Part shown: one piece after another, positions 37,719 to 48,416 of the stretch
How the letters are laid out: each line of letters opens with the position of its first letter
Position numbering within the stretch: the stretch's first letter is position 1
Source of the DNA: Saprospiraceae bacterium
GTDB taxonomy: Bacteria > Bacteroidota > Bacteroidia > Chitinophagales > Saprospiraceae
Direction: 5' to 3'
Length of the DNA stretch: 64,000 bases
Assembly: GCA_016717655.1 (NCBI GenBank)
Contig: JADKFC010000015.1
Location: 1-64,000 of the forward strand
Made by a program: the position numbers and the translations under genes
The notes under the pieces: generated by a model
Database searches by the model: none
The model's input: only the letters and a program-made list of their open reading frames with translations
Told to the model about the DNA's origin: nothing

Positions 37719-38648
37719 CTATTCTCTAAAATGCGTATTGGTTCTGTAATGCTTTAAATGAGCAGCCAGTTCGGCAATCATATGTTGATTTACGGCATTC
37801 TTGGCTGTTGAAAAACTAAACCTGATTCGTATGATTGCCGGATCCTTTCTATAAAATATTGGAACCGGATACAGCAGGGTCATAAATGTGCGCACAAATG
37901 ACAAGCCCTCTCCACTTTCATAAATCCTGAATATTTTAGCATTGACTTTATTCTTTTTTCTTTCCTTGGACAAAACATCATAATAAGCAGTCACCGGTGA
38001 GGAATTAAAAGCATAAACCAAATCAATTTCAGGGATGGCATATGCCATAAATTGCGCTAAGCCTCCTCCCAGGCTATGGCCGGTAGCTATAATTTTCAAA
38101 GGTTTGTTTCCTGCATGCCTTAACTTAATCGAGCCCACAATCTTTTTACTTATTTGTCCGAGTTGATCGTAATGATCCCAGCTATTTTTACTAAAAAGTC
38201 TCCTTACCCATCGGAAGTTTGCTTTCCAATCGCCCTTACCTTCTGTACCCTTAAAAACGATGGCTACAGTGGTTTCATGGTCTGCCTCCTTTTCCCATAA
38301 TTCATAATAAAGTCCTTCTACCACCACCTTAGATTTATCCGTCGGTGTTATATCCTCCATTGCTATATTAATATGTTTCCACCCCATATATTGTTCTACC
38401 GTTGCATTCAATTTACTTCTATAAACAATATTTGACAACATGGCATATTCATCCATTCCCAATAAATCAGCATCCAATTTTCCATTCACCAAATCATGCG
38501 TTAAACCGCTGCTTTTGGTCCACCCAAGGCTATAAGTTGCGTAATCAGGATTGGCCGTGGCTATGTAATACAACCAATAAAGAAGTAACAATGCCAGCGG
38601 CAAGAGGAAGAGACTCATTTTTGCAATTTTTTTCCTATTTTTTAACAT
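37719..38648 (-). CDS. class 3 lipase-like protein, membrane anchored
   Basis: A 309-residue protein with an N-terminal membrane anchor (residues about 11-31, MSLFLLPLALLLLYWLYYIA) and an alpha/beta-hydrolase domain of the lipase class 3 type: VAIVFKGTEGKGDWKANF (oxyanion strand), the nucleophile elbow ATGHSLGGGLAQFMAY, and AFNSSPVTAYYDV. The catalytic Ser is in GHSLGG; the Asp/His were not assigned with certainty. It would hydrolyse lipids or other esters at the inner membrane. It lies upstream of the cyclase cassette on the same strand with a 365-bp gap, so membership of that operon is uncertain. Confidence 0.82.
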   Translation of the reverse strand: MLKNRKKIAKMSLFLLPLALLLLYWLYYIATANPDYATYSLGWTKSSGLTHDLVNGKLDADLLGMDEYAMLSNIVYRSKLNATVEQYMGWKHINIAMEDITPTDKSKVVVEGLYYELWEKEADHETTVAIVFKGTEGKGDWKANFRWVRRLFSKNSWDHYDQLGQISKKIVGSIKLRHAGNKPLKIIATGHSLGGGLAQFMAYAIPEIDLVYAFNSSPVTAYYDVLSKERKKNKVNAKIFRIYESGEGLSFVRTFMTLLYPVPIFYRKDPAIIRIRFSFSTAKNAVNQHMIAELAAHLKHYRTNTHFRE

Positions 38649-38686
38649 TATTAAATTTTATATATGACTGTTGGTAGATGATAGGA

Positions 38687-40316
38687 TCAATTGCTTTTAA
38701 ATATTTTAAATTTAACAACTGCCCGACCACTACTTAATTCAATTACATAAAAACCAACCGGCGTGGATTCTGGAAGTTCTAAGGTTTCATTTAAGGCAAA
38801 ATCTTTGTATTCAAGTACCAATTTACCATCCAGCCCCAGTAGCTTCAAGTCATACCGTTCATCACTACAACAAAACTGGACTTGACCCATTGTTGGATTA
38901 GGGTAAATACCAATCAAATCATTCTCTGGTTTATCCTGTGCTTTAACAGACTGCTTTTCATACTTTACGATAATCATATCAAATAAGCCTTCATCATTCT
39001 GTGAGTATCCAAACATATATAAATCATCTCCTACTTGGTTTATATTTGAAACATAATCTTCCCGGTCATAAGTTGAATTATAATATATACTATCAACTCG
39101 ATTTCCGAATTCATCATAAATAAGCATAACAATATCGGTTGAGAAAAATGTATTTCCATTTTTTTCAACCGCCTGAAAGCCTCCAACCGCTAAGTAATTA
39201 TCGGCCAGAACCTTTACCACATTAGACGACTGGCATATATTGGGGCGGTTATCAAAATTATAAATATTTTCCCAAATTTTTACTCCGTTCTTATCCAATT
39301 TTGTGGTCAAAATATCGCAACTGGAAAACAGCAAAGGATCATCATAAAATTTTCCAAAATAATCACCTGTTACATAAACACTTCCTTCTTCATCAAAAGT
39401 ACAATCGCGAATAGCATCACTTGTAGCATTTAATGGAAGATTGGATTGTTTAAAATAGGTCCATGCCAAATTGCCTATTGAGAATCAAGCTTTGTAAGTT
39501 TATAAAATCCAGAAAATGGAAATGGTATAAATTTCCATCACTATCAAATTTGGGTTTATAGCCCTGCCAATTAAAAATAGAAAAAGAGTCCAGTATGCTA
39601 CCATTGGTGGCAACAGAAAAAGCCATAGGACCATTAGTTCCTAAATCAGTAATACATATAATTTTATTGTTAATTAAATACAAGGACATAGGAGTGTCGT
39701 TATTCAAAAAAACATCCCACAACTTAATTCCATTTATATCATATTTGTGCAATCTTATAGTATTATTTATTAAACACAAAGTATACATATTGTAGGCTGA
39801 ATCTACAACAGCCGAAGCACAGTAATCCTTGGTTATTCCATCTTTTTCAACTTGATTTTGCCAAATGAGTATTCCCTGTGAATTCAATTTCAATAAAAGA
39901 ACATTTGAGTATTCTTTATTGTATTCAAAATCTAATTCAAGATAAGTAGCTGATTTCCCAACGATATAAATATTATCATCTGAGTCGATAACCATGTCAT
40001 AAGGGAAATCATTAATACCTTTCGTACTTTCATAGACATATTCCCAAATAATTGCACCCAAACTGTCATAGTTATATAAAAGTATCTCATCTCCATATTC
40101 AGCATTCTCTATACGCCGGTTTCCTAATGTAACGAAGCTTCCATCTCGAAGTCTTAATGTTTTTAATAATTTCGTAACATTAACATTATATGAATAGGTA
40201 TAGGGCCTATTGGTAGGCTTTCTTATTTCCCACTTCTTTATGTACTGAGCATTCAATAAAAAAGAAAGCAAAAATAGAAAGCAAAATAATATTCCAGTTC
40301 TAGTATTCTTTTTCAT
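38687..40316 (-). CDS. T9SS-exported propeller-like protein, frameshifted
   Basis: About 540 residues from ATG 40316, with a signal peptide (TGILFCFLFLLSFLLNAQ). The body has repeated segments of the DSDDNIYIVGKSATYLELDF and LNSQGILIWQNQVEKDG type, as in SBBP-like propeller proteins. The C-terminus is a T9SS sorting domain (DLIGIYPNPTMGQVQF, then STPVGFYVIELSSG). Two indels within 39470-39520 split it into two frames; the joined reading is FYKLTKLDSQ then GNLAWTYFKQ. Function beyond surface display is unknown. Confidence 0.82.
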
Positions 40317-40514
40317 AACTTCAAGTTATTAATTATGCAATATGGTAACTTCAAATAGCACCTAAACGATTTCTCTATCATCCAAGTAAAGATAATAAAT
40401 TAATAAAACCTTCATTTATTTACTTGACTGCCGTCGATGCTTTATGCTGGATCGAAAACTCTTTACGGATGAGTAGTTATGTGCAAATATAATCCTGCAA
40501 GGTGAACTGAGTTC

Positions 40515-41050
40515 TTACCCATTCTTTTTTTTAATTAAACCTAGATACTTCGTTTTAATGATGTTACAGTGGTGGATATTATGTCCTATCATGGCAAAAC
40601 CTAGGGTTCTGGCTGTATAATTCTGTTTATTGGCAGTTCCTTTAAAATCTAGCATTTCGTTTCCTATATTTTTATAAATCAAGTCGTTGCATTCCTCACG
40701 ACTAAAAATTCTTCCACTAAGTCCGACAATTTTATATCCGTTTGTTTTGCATTATCTATGTAATCATTTTCTTCAACACCTGATAATTCTGTAGGGTCAA
40801 ATCGTGAAAAGCGAAAAGCCCTATAGGCAAATATTCTTTCCATGTCAATGATATGTCGCAGTACTTCCTTAATCGTCCATTTATCGGTCTGGTAAGAATA
40901 GTTTTCCTGCTCAGGTGATACCATACTGAATACATCAAGGGTCAATACCCTACTTTTATCAAATTCTAATAACAAATCATCTGATGCTATTAAATCAAAA
41001 TAATAGCCACAATACGTTGGGGCGTCATTATAAATTGCCTTATTTTTCAT
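40515..41050 (-). CDS. DinB-family protein, frameshifted
   Basis: About 178 residues. The N-terminal frame carries TDKWTIKEVLRHIIDMERIF and RAFRFSRFD, with the first metal-ligand His of DinB/YfiT proteins. After LVEEF the frame changes near 40685-40695 and continues as SREECNDLIYKNIGNEMLDF, ARTLGFAMIGHNIHHCNIIK, supplying the expected C-terminal histidines, and stops at 40515. It is a likely metal-binding four-helix bundle, possibly a thiol transferase. It is related to the partial DinB gene at the left edge. Confidence 0.78.
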
Positions 41051-41520
41051 ATATTAATTATCTACCTATTGGTTAGGATGTTGCTATTTCCTATAGACTA
41101 TAAATTGTTGAATTCCCTCCAAAATCTTACTCCTCTTCTCCACATTCTGCTTACTGCCTTTAAAATGAGGGGGTAGTTAACAATTCAATGTCTGCGATAT
41201 TTCTGCAACCTTGATTTCTAAGATCTTTCCCTTGCTCTTTTTACCAGGACACCAGAGTAAAATGAAGACTCGCATTACCTTCCAACCCAAATGGCTTCGC
41301 CTCCCTTAGGTCGCAGACCCTTGGCTCTGGTCAACAAATATTGTTCTGATCGTATGCAATAAAAGGAAGATTAACGAAATATTATTTTGATAAACAGACA
41401 TCACGCCGTATATTGCAACGTTCTTTACAAATTTAAAGTATTTTCTGCAAAAAACAAGTATTGGATTTAGTTTTATTCGCACTACGCGCTTTGGATGACT
41501 GAACGGTTTGGGCCTTGCCA
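41051..41520. other. intergenic region
   Basis: About 470 bp. The only ORF of note (41306-41521, minus, 71 codons, very basic at its start) has no recognisable domain and no neighbour context, so it is not called. No RNA gene was recognised. Confidence 0.5.
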
Positions 41521-41565
41521 AAAAAAAAATTGATCCCTACATCCCGCTGATATGTAAGGATCAAT
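41521..41565 (-). terminator. strong intrinsic terminator
   Basis: A 14-bp stem with one mismatch, ATTGATCCCTACAT (41529-41542) and ATGTAAGGATCAAT (41552-41565), with a 9-base loop. On the minus strand it is followed by nine T. It lies about 425 bp past the stop of the T9SS gene ending at 41990, so that transcript may carry a long 3' UTR with the tandem repeats. Confidence 0.7.
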
Positions 41566-41797
41566 TTAGTGAAGTGCTTCGGCAAGCTCAGCTTCGTTCA
41601 ATTTAGTAAATCAAGATTTTCAATCTCACCTAGTACCTCGCGCTTACCGTGTGGCAACGGCTAAACCTTTTAGGGCAGACGGGCAATGCGGCTTGATCAA
41701 ATGTCGCATCACAAAAATCCCAAACAAACCAAAAATCCGCAGCCGATCCGCCCCCTCCTCAACACTTGTCCCTATGAAACCTTGCTGGCGCAGCCCC

Positions 41798-41989
41798 CGA
41801 CATCCGACACCTCTGACACCTCCGACACCTCCGACACCCCCGACATCCGACACCTCCGACCCTCTGAAAAAATTTGAAGTTGCCCCGGGGCGCTCGGAGT
41901 TCTAAAAGACTTGCCAGCCGCACACCTCCGACACATCCGACACATCCGACCCCTCTGACACCTCCAACACCTCTGACACCTCCGACACC
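41798..41989. repeat. 9-bp tandem repeat tract in two blocks
   Basis: Two blocks (41798-41868 and 41925-41989) of a 9-base unit close to ACACCTCCG with variants such as ACACCTCTG and ACATCCG. They are separated by about 55 bp of unique sequence. The right block ends at the stop codon of the minus-strand T9SS gene. Confidence 0.85.
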
Positions 41990-44412
41990 CTACCTCGCTA
42001 CCACCAAACGTTTGGCAACAACTCCGGTTTCAGTAGCTACGCTTATATGGTACAGCCCGGTAGATATGGATTCAATGGGCAACCAGTAATTTTTTTCATC
42101 TATTCCAGTATGTTCGATGATCTTCCTTCCCGACAAATCATATAAAGTCACACTTTTAATCTCACTGCCCTTACTATCTATCCATACCTGGGAGCCGCCT
42201 GCAGGGTTGGGAGAGATTTGAATCTTGTCCATATTGGTTAAGTCGTGAGTAGCAGTAGTGCGTTTGTAAAACTTAAATACGAGGTCGATCTTGGTATTGT
42301 TTAAATCGTTAAGTATGGCTTCTGAATTGAGGAGGTCGTCTCCAATACTTAAAAAATCAGAAACGGATCCATTTTTTATAGGCAGGATTTTGATGGTCCA
42401 CAACGTGTCTTCATCTCCAAAATTCTGGGGTATGCCTACGGGATTGACCCAGATGAAACGAGATGCATACAATTCATCGTTGAAGGCTATCTCGCTCAAC
42501 GACACTTTTTTGGTGCTCAGCAAGATGGCATCTTTGATACGGATCGCTCCCTGAAAGCCGTAAACATTTTCAAAATTGGGCGAAAATATGGCTATTTCAA
42601 AGGCCTCATCTCGTGTCAATACATCATCATAACAAGCCAGTTCAAAGGGCGGAATACCACTACCTTCTTTAAATCTTACAGCCACAACTCCCAAATATGT
42701 AGTTTCACCATTGATACGGACCCTCAACTCAAAGGGTTTTACCTGGCCAACTACTGCATTGTAATCGTATGTCAGCTGACTTACATAATCCAGGGTGCCC
42801 AAGGCTCTGATCTCAAATTGATCGATTTCACCGAGACAATGGTTGGTATTGCCTGCATCAAAAAGTGCCGCCGATAGGGTATATACATTGTTGATGGCCT
42901 CTATCTCGCGACCTCGGTGGGAAAATACAGGGTCATTGCAACCGGATGAGATCATATTCACTTGCGTAATGCACTTGGTAGAATCCTGGAGGTCATAGAT
43001 CACAAACTGTATTGAATCGATCTGCTGATTTAAGGTTAATACTCTGATCGAATCTCCAGGAATCAGCGAAAAAGCATAACTATGGCCAAGCTCACCTTCT
43101 TCGAGAAAGTCTCTCGCATACACAGTGGCACCTATGCCGGGAACCAACACCGTCACTGGACTAAAACACACCGTAGGATAATCTTCTTCCACCAAAATGT
43201 TTTGCACAAAATTTTCCTGGTCGCCCGTCAATCCGTAAAAGGCGGTCCATGTCCGTACAATTTTATTACATACCTGGTTGATTTCTGTTACTTCATCCAA
43301 ATAGGAGAATGCTACCTGATTACATGAACCCATGGTAAAGGTATACCTGTTGATTGTTGGTTGTAACAAGCCTTAATTGTGATTTCAGCGGGTGGCCAAC
43401 TAACTCTACACGAATCTTCAGCAATTAATTCTACACTGCTATAAGGTCGAAAACATGGTGTAGCATTATTCAATGCCTCATTAGCAAAGTTGTTATCCAA
43501 ATGAATAAAATCCAACATGCTCCCATCTTCCAAAGCTGTAAAATCAAGGGTGTACATAACCAACTCCTGGTCCTCATCCAGATTGTAAAAAGCGTACAAG
43601 CTATAAATGGTTTTATTTGATGCAGAATGATGGATGTCCGCGTTTAGCCTGCCAACATTGGTAACTTCAATATGCTCATATTTTAACGCAAAAGCGGTAC
43701 CTGCATCCTTGGGTTGTATTTCATATTTTACAGGGACGGTGTACTTTTTGCCCTTTTCTAACGCTATGTTTGGCACCACTATATGGGCAACGGATCCAGC
43801 AACGGGTTCACAACTTACACAATTGGAAGGAAGGGTTGCTGCCACATGTCCATACTGATATGCATTCAACAATATTTCATAGCTGCCATCTGCCGATGCT
43901 TGAAAAGGCGCCTGATTGATGTAGTCCTTGATCTCAGTTCCCCAGGTCTTGATGAGGGCCTTACTTTGTTCAATAAAGAACCAATCTCCCATACTATTAT
44001 CTGTGAGTTTTATAATTTCTCTCGACATATTAACAATGTCAAGTGTACTAAGCCCACCCGAACCATTATAATCTCCGGCCAAAATATTGGCTAAAGAATA
44101 GTTTTCAAAACCCAGTATAACATTACGCAAAGACAATACATCCACCAATGTCGGATCTTGTATGGCAGCCGTCTCAGTTGAAACTTTAACCGTGTATTTC
44201 ACGTTTTTTTCCAGTCCGTTAAATACCGCTGGATGGGTACTAACTGCTTCTACCAGGCTTGTATCTCCATTCAAAATCTTATACAATTCAAGCGTTGCCT
44301 CATGTGGAAAGGCATTGCCACACCCATCCTGAATACCCACACTCAATTGTATGCCCTGCCCAAACACAATGGTTGTCAGCCACATCAATACTACTGTAAA
44401 AATCTTTCTCAT
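41990..44412 (-). CDS. large T9SS-exported protein, frameshifted
   Basis: About 806 residues from ATG 44412, with a signal peptide (MRKIFTVVLMWLTTIVFG). The N-terminal part includes a dockerin-like segment (DYNGSGGLSTLDIVNMSREI) after an LRNVILGF motif. The middle has Ig-like/cohesin-like strands and the C-terminus is a T9SS sorting domain (IQISPNPAGGSQVWIDSKGS, then STGLYHISVATETG). The two frames join near 43345-43370, where KACYNQ continues as PTINRYTFTMGSCNQ. It is probably a surface or matrix protein; the ligand is unknown. Confidence 0.82.
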
Positions 44413-44569
44413 TTGCTATTTTTTTTATTTAAATTATTGCTTAATTAATATGTTCCTATTTTCATATGTTACAATGCTACACATTGTTATGTTCATATGT
44501 AATTTTATCTTCCCTTTAATTTTTCAGCTACTCCAAATGAATTTTGTACGTGACCCCCTGCCCCCTCAA

Positions 44570-44606
44570 ACATTTTGAATATTTTGAACATTTTGAACAT
44601 TTTGAA
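44570..44606. repeat. 9-bp tandem repeat
   Basis: Four units of ACATTTTGA, one of them varied to ATATTTTGA. The tract lies 47 bp beyond the stop codon of the barrel gene ending at 44653 (minus strand). Confidence 0.8.
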
Positions 44607-44652
44607 TACCGCCAAAACTCCGTTTTATCGGCAATGGCATGTGAACACGTCC

Positions 44653-45985
44653 TCACCTCAACATCCACCTAAGCCCTACCTGGCCGGACAAAACATGACT
44701 TACCCTGCTGTACCCTACCGGCGTCAGAAGGGACGACCTGTTGTATTCACAGCCCAAATCCAGCCACAATTTTTGCCAAAGGGCTTGACTGTAGCCCAAA
44801 CCGGCAGACCAGTTGGAAGAACCCAAACGGTACCTTTGTGACATGTTGACTTCTCTTTGATGCTCATCGATGGCCTTGCCATCCAACTTGCCCCATATCT
44901 TGTGGGTATATCCGGCCTCTAATCGCACCAGGCCTTTGCCCAGCGCATAATATCTCCCAATGCCAAGGTACAGGCCCAATTGGTTTTGTGCCGGGTTCCT
45001 TGTCATTTGGGTTCTTTTTATCACTGTACTTTCTACATTCCCATATTCTTCTACCAGACTACCCTCATGGTCTCTGTATGAAGAAATCAATACATTTTCC
45101 TGTATGGTTTTAACCGTATCCATTCGGCTGCCGCTGTGCTGTTCATAAGTTTTTGAACCCGATAAGCCCAACTGAACAAAATAACGATGTCCCAATTCTC
45201 TGCCCAATCCAATCCTACCCAGTAAGGCGGGTGAAGGCTGTTCTATTTGTCCCAATACCTCCGTAAGCTTGGTTTCACCTGCGGTTTGGTGATAGCCAAA
45301 ATCCTGAATCCCGCCCCACCTTGCACAAAAATCCACATTCTTTTTTGAGCAGGTTGAATGCTGGTTGATTCGATGGGCAAAGTCATGACTATCTCTGGTC
45401 CATACAATCTACCAGCTGCCATGTTTTTGATGGGAAGTATGAATAAATGGGTGTTGTTGCCGTTGATTGTCTCTGCTTTATTTTTTTCTTTACTCGCTTC
45501 AAATGCCTGCTCCTGTGCTGTGGCTTCAATCGCATTTACAGCTTCGTTCTCTTGGTGGACTTCCATTTCCTTCACCCCTACGGCATTAAGACTGCCCATA
45601 ACTGAGCTACTTTTTACTGCTGCCAATTCACGCCTGGGTGTTAATATACGGGCCTTTGATTCGGAATTTAATAATCCTGATTTCATATTTTCAAAACCGG
45701 CTGTGGCTTGTTCAACTTCACCAACCTTGCTATTTTGTGGCAGCAATATTTCTTCAGCCTTCTCCCCTTTTCCGTCAACAGCTTGGTCAAAATAATAAAA
45801 CCCGGCCCCGACCGAGCAGACAGTAATGCCGGCCAACACAATCCAAAAGGGCATTATTCGCCTCTTTCTTTTTGCTCCATCCGCTGTACAATGCCATCCC
45901 ATTCCAAGTCGAAATTGAGGGGACTCTCGTGCTTGCGCAATTCGGTCATTTTTTGATTCCAATCTTTTGAGTGTTCTGTTTTCAT
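44653..45985 (-). CDS. trans-envelope protein with outer-membrane barrel, frameshifted
   Basis: The ATG at 45985 lies one base after the ECF sigma factor's stop. About 440 residues: a charged N-terminus (MKTEHSKDWNQKMTELRKHE, then FDLEWDGIVQRME), an inner-membrane helix (IMPFWIVLAGITVCSVGAGF), a long Glu/Ala/Lys-rich periplasmic linker, and a C-terminal domain of amphipathic strands ending LSGQVGLRWMLR, an outer-membrane barrel. Two indels split it: near 45864-45873 (A-rich run, joining VQRMEQKE to RKRRIMPF) and near 45301-45320. Layout and position suggest an anti-sigma or envelope-sensing partner for the sigma factor; this is an inference. Confidence 0.72.
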
Positions 45986-45986
45986 T

Positions 45987-46547
45987 TTACTCTGCTTGTA
46001 TATTAAAGAAAGGATTTTCTCTGAATTTAATAATTTGTTGTTTCAACAGTTCTTTGCTCCTATTGAGCTTCGATCTCGAGGTGGCTTCCTGAATTTGAAG
46101 AGCGGTAGCAATTTCTTTGTGACTGTAACCTTCAATTTCATAAAGACAAAATACCTGTTTATAACCATCGGGCAATGCTTCTATGATCTGCATCAAATGA
46201 TCAAGATCGTCACAATCATTGATAGAATCTACCACCACATGATCGAGCTCTTCGTGTTGAAGCCATACTTCTTCTATCTTTTTTTTCTCCAACTTACTCA
46301 AGGCAGTGTTGATTACTATTTTCCTCGCCCAGCTTTCAATATGACCTTTATCCACATCATAACCCTGTATACCATTAAACAACTTTACAAAACTATCCTG
46401 CAGGTTGTCCAGGGGATCTGTATTTTTGGGGCTATATTGCCTGGAAACAGATAAAAGACGGGGAGCCAACAGCTCAAACAACAATCGTTGAGCGGTCCTT
46501 TCCCCTCTTTTACAACCTTCTATTATTTCTTTAATTTCCTTTTTCAC
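45987..46547 (-). CDS. ECF-type RNA polymerase sigma factor
   Basis: A 186-residue sigma-70 family protein. Sigma-2: LLSVSRQYSPKNTDPLDNLQ, DSFVKLFNGIQGYDVDKGHI, ESWARKIVINTALSKLEKKK. Sigma-4: LPDGYKQVFCLYEIEGYSHK with the HTH EIATALQIQEATSRSKLNRS. It begins 18 bp after the carboxypeptidase-regulatory-like lipoprotein gene and is followed after one base by the trans-envelope barrel gene. This order is common for Bacteroidota ECF factors controlled by an envelope-located partner. Confidence 0.9.
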   Translation of the reverse strand: MKKEIKEIIEGCKRGERTAQRLLFELLAPRLLSVSRQYSPKNTDPLDNLQDSFVKLFNGIQGYDVDKGHIESWARKIVINTALSKLEKKKIEEVWLQHEELDHVVVDSINDCDDLDHLMQIIEALPDGYKQVFCLYEIEGYSHKEIATALQIQEATSRSKLNRSKELLKQQIIKFRENPFFNIQAE

Positions 46548-46565
46548 AAGATCAGCGTTTCTGTT

Positions 46566-48200
46566 CTATTTGGCCAGGAGGGTCTTAAATTCACCTTTGA
46601 TGTTTTTTCCATCTATCACTCCCTCTATTTGCACCCATACCTGTGTCCCCACATCTCCCATTTCTTTCACCTTTGCGGATACTCCAAGGCAAGTTCCATC
46701 CTCACAATCCGTAATGGATGGGTGATTAAAAAGCATGGCCAAAGGCACAAAGTTTCCCAACATACCATCGTTAGGCAGTATGATTGTAAACCCACTTAAG
46801 TCAGATATCACCAAATTTTTTTTCGATCCGTCGATTTCATTGTAGGCTATATACTCTTCTTTATCCAACAGCACCGACACCCCATCTACTTCCAGACTGG
46901 CAGATACCTTGTTGACACAATTGACAGGCGAGACCAAACGTATTTGTTCAAGGGCGTCGGTCGCTCCGGTCAGTTGGATGGAGTACAGTTTTTCACTGCC
47001 CCTGTAGTAAGTAGCCTGTGACACCAGGTCACAAGCAGCTGTCATCCAGGTCATGGTATTTTTTTCATGCAAAATGACATTAGGTCCATTTTCTCCACTT
47101 GCCAATAAGATTACCCAATCTTCCGCTTGCAGACTGCCTTCACATACTTTGACCTCAGAACTGATTTGTTTTAAACCATGCGTTCCTACCTTTGTTTTTA
47201 AGGTCTCTGATCCACCGGTTAATGGCAATTCGCCGCCCAAATAAACAGTAGCCCCACATTTGTCTTCTATTAGAAAACGCAATCTTTCGCTTTTTCCGGC
47301 GGCCAACCGCCCCCTTCCATCCTGATTTAATATGAGAGGATACTTCCTGCCACCTTCTGTAACCATATAGTATTTTAGTTGTCCCAGCACCTGACCTGTT
47401 TCGGTGAACAATTCAAAGGTTTGTTGAAAACCTTCTGTCCATTGGCCCAGTGCAATGGGTTGAAGCGATTCAATTTCATAAGCTCCCTCTACCCTGGGCA
47501 GGCTCTTCCATTCCCCTCTGAGGGTGTTCATCTGCATCATGTCTTTCCCGTTGTCGGGCAGGTGCAAATGAATGCCTTTTGATAGATTCAGTTCTTCACC
47601 CGCGTCATTGGTGGCCACAAATTCAAAATAATACTCATCTTTCAACAAGCCTATGCGCCCTGCCTGATTGACAGCCCCGGGTCTGCCATAGGCTTCATCT
47701 ACTTTTCGAATGTAAAAATGTACGGGCCCATGATAGGACATTCCATTCTTCTGCATAAAACTATGGGGTGGAATGGAAACCACCATATCTTCAAGTTGCA
47801 TTTCATGTCCTAATTCCGACATAAATACCCGTGGATCGGCCAATGACCCCAAAACCAATGAACTCGACGTAACACTGCCGGCGGTGGTGAGCATATGATT
47901 CCACCGAGGCCAATGCCCTTTCGCCCTGGCAACAAGCCAACTTCCAGCCGCATTGACCCGGGCATGGGGAAATAAAAAAACGCCTTGTTGCGAGCTCAAT
48001 TCTTTTTTTCCTTCTACTTCTATTGTTGCCACCACAGGACTGCCAGCCTCATCCGTTACCATCCCAATCAAATGACTGTCGTGGTAATATACTGTAGTTT
48101 CTGTTTCTTCACCAATCACCTCGGTCACATCGCTGTCATCCTGCTGACAAGCATAAAAAGTCAGCATCAAACAAAATACAATTGACAATTTAAAGTGCAT
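46566..48200 (-). CDS. lipoprotein with carboxypeptidase-regulatory-like domain
   Basis: A 544-residue lipoprotein (signal ending in TFYAC, lipidated Cys about 18). Residues about 40-110 resemble a carboxypeptidase regulatory-like/CarboxypepD_reg fold (LIGMVTDEAGSPVVATIEVE, then GVFLFPHARVNAAGSWLVAR). The rest is beta-rich with no recognised catalytic motif (VVSIPPHSFMQKNGMSYHG, VHFYIRKVDEAYGRPG). It is the first gene of a tight three-gene operon with an ECF sigma factor and a trans-envelope protein. Confidence 0.8.
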   Translation of the reverse strand: MHFKLSIVFCLMLTFYACQQDDSDVTEVIGEETETTVYYHDSHLIGMVTDEAGSPVVATIEVEGKKELSSQQGVFLFPHARVNAAGSWLVARAKGHWPRWNHMLTTAGSVTSSSLVLGSLADPRVFMSELGHEMQLEDMVVSIPPHSFMQKNGMSYHGPVHFYIRKVDEAYGRPGAVNQAGRIGLLKDEYYFEFVATNDAGEELNLSKGIHLHLPDNGKDMMQMNTLRGEWKSLPRVEGAYEIESLQPIALGQWTEGFQQTFELFTETGQVLGQLKYYMVTEGGRKYPLILNQDGRGRLAAGKSERLRFLIEDKCGATVYLGGELPLTGGSETLKTKVGTHGLKQISSEVKVCEGSLQAEDWVILLASGENGPNVILHEKNTMTWMTAACDLVSQATYYRGSEKLYSIQLTGATDALEQIRLVSPVNCVNKVSASLEVDGVSVLLDKEEYIAYNEIDGSKKNLVISDLSGFTIILPNDGMLGNFVPLAMLFNHPSITDCEDGTCLGVSAKVKEMGDVGTQVWVQIEGVIDGKNIKGEFKTLLAK

Positions 48201-48381
48201 GGGCTATTTGAGTTTAGGTCTCTATAAAGATATACCGGAAAAAGTTGAGCAGCGTTGCACAATTGAATTTTATTTTAAAAAAAGAAATAAAAATAAACCA
48301 CCAAAATACCGCCCAAATGACTCCAGACCCCCTTTTTACATTTTTACACCTTGTAAATCTCTGAAATGCAAACTATTGCTC

Positions 48382-48389
48382 TATATTTG
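48382..48389 (+). promoter_or_regulatory. -7 box (TATATTTG) of a likely promoter
   Basis: A perfect TAnnTTTG element 28 bp before the ATG at 48417. No matching TTTG lies 19-21 bp upstream, so only the -7 part is convincing. Confidence 0.4.
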
Positions 48390-48416
48390 ATTGTAAAATA
48401 GAACCAAATTAAAAAA

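Noticed and set aside
41306..41521. 71-codon basic ORF on the minus strand
   Set aside because: It lies alone in an intergenic region, has no motif, and its first part abuts the terminator stem; treated as non-coding.
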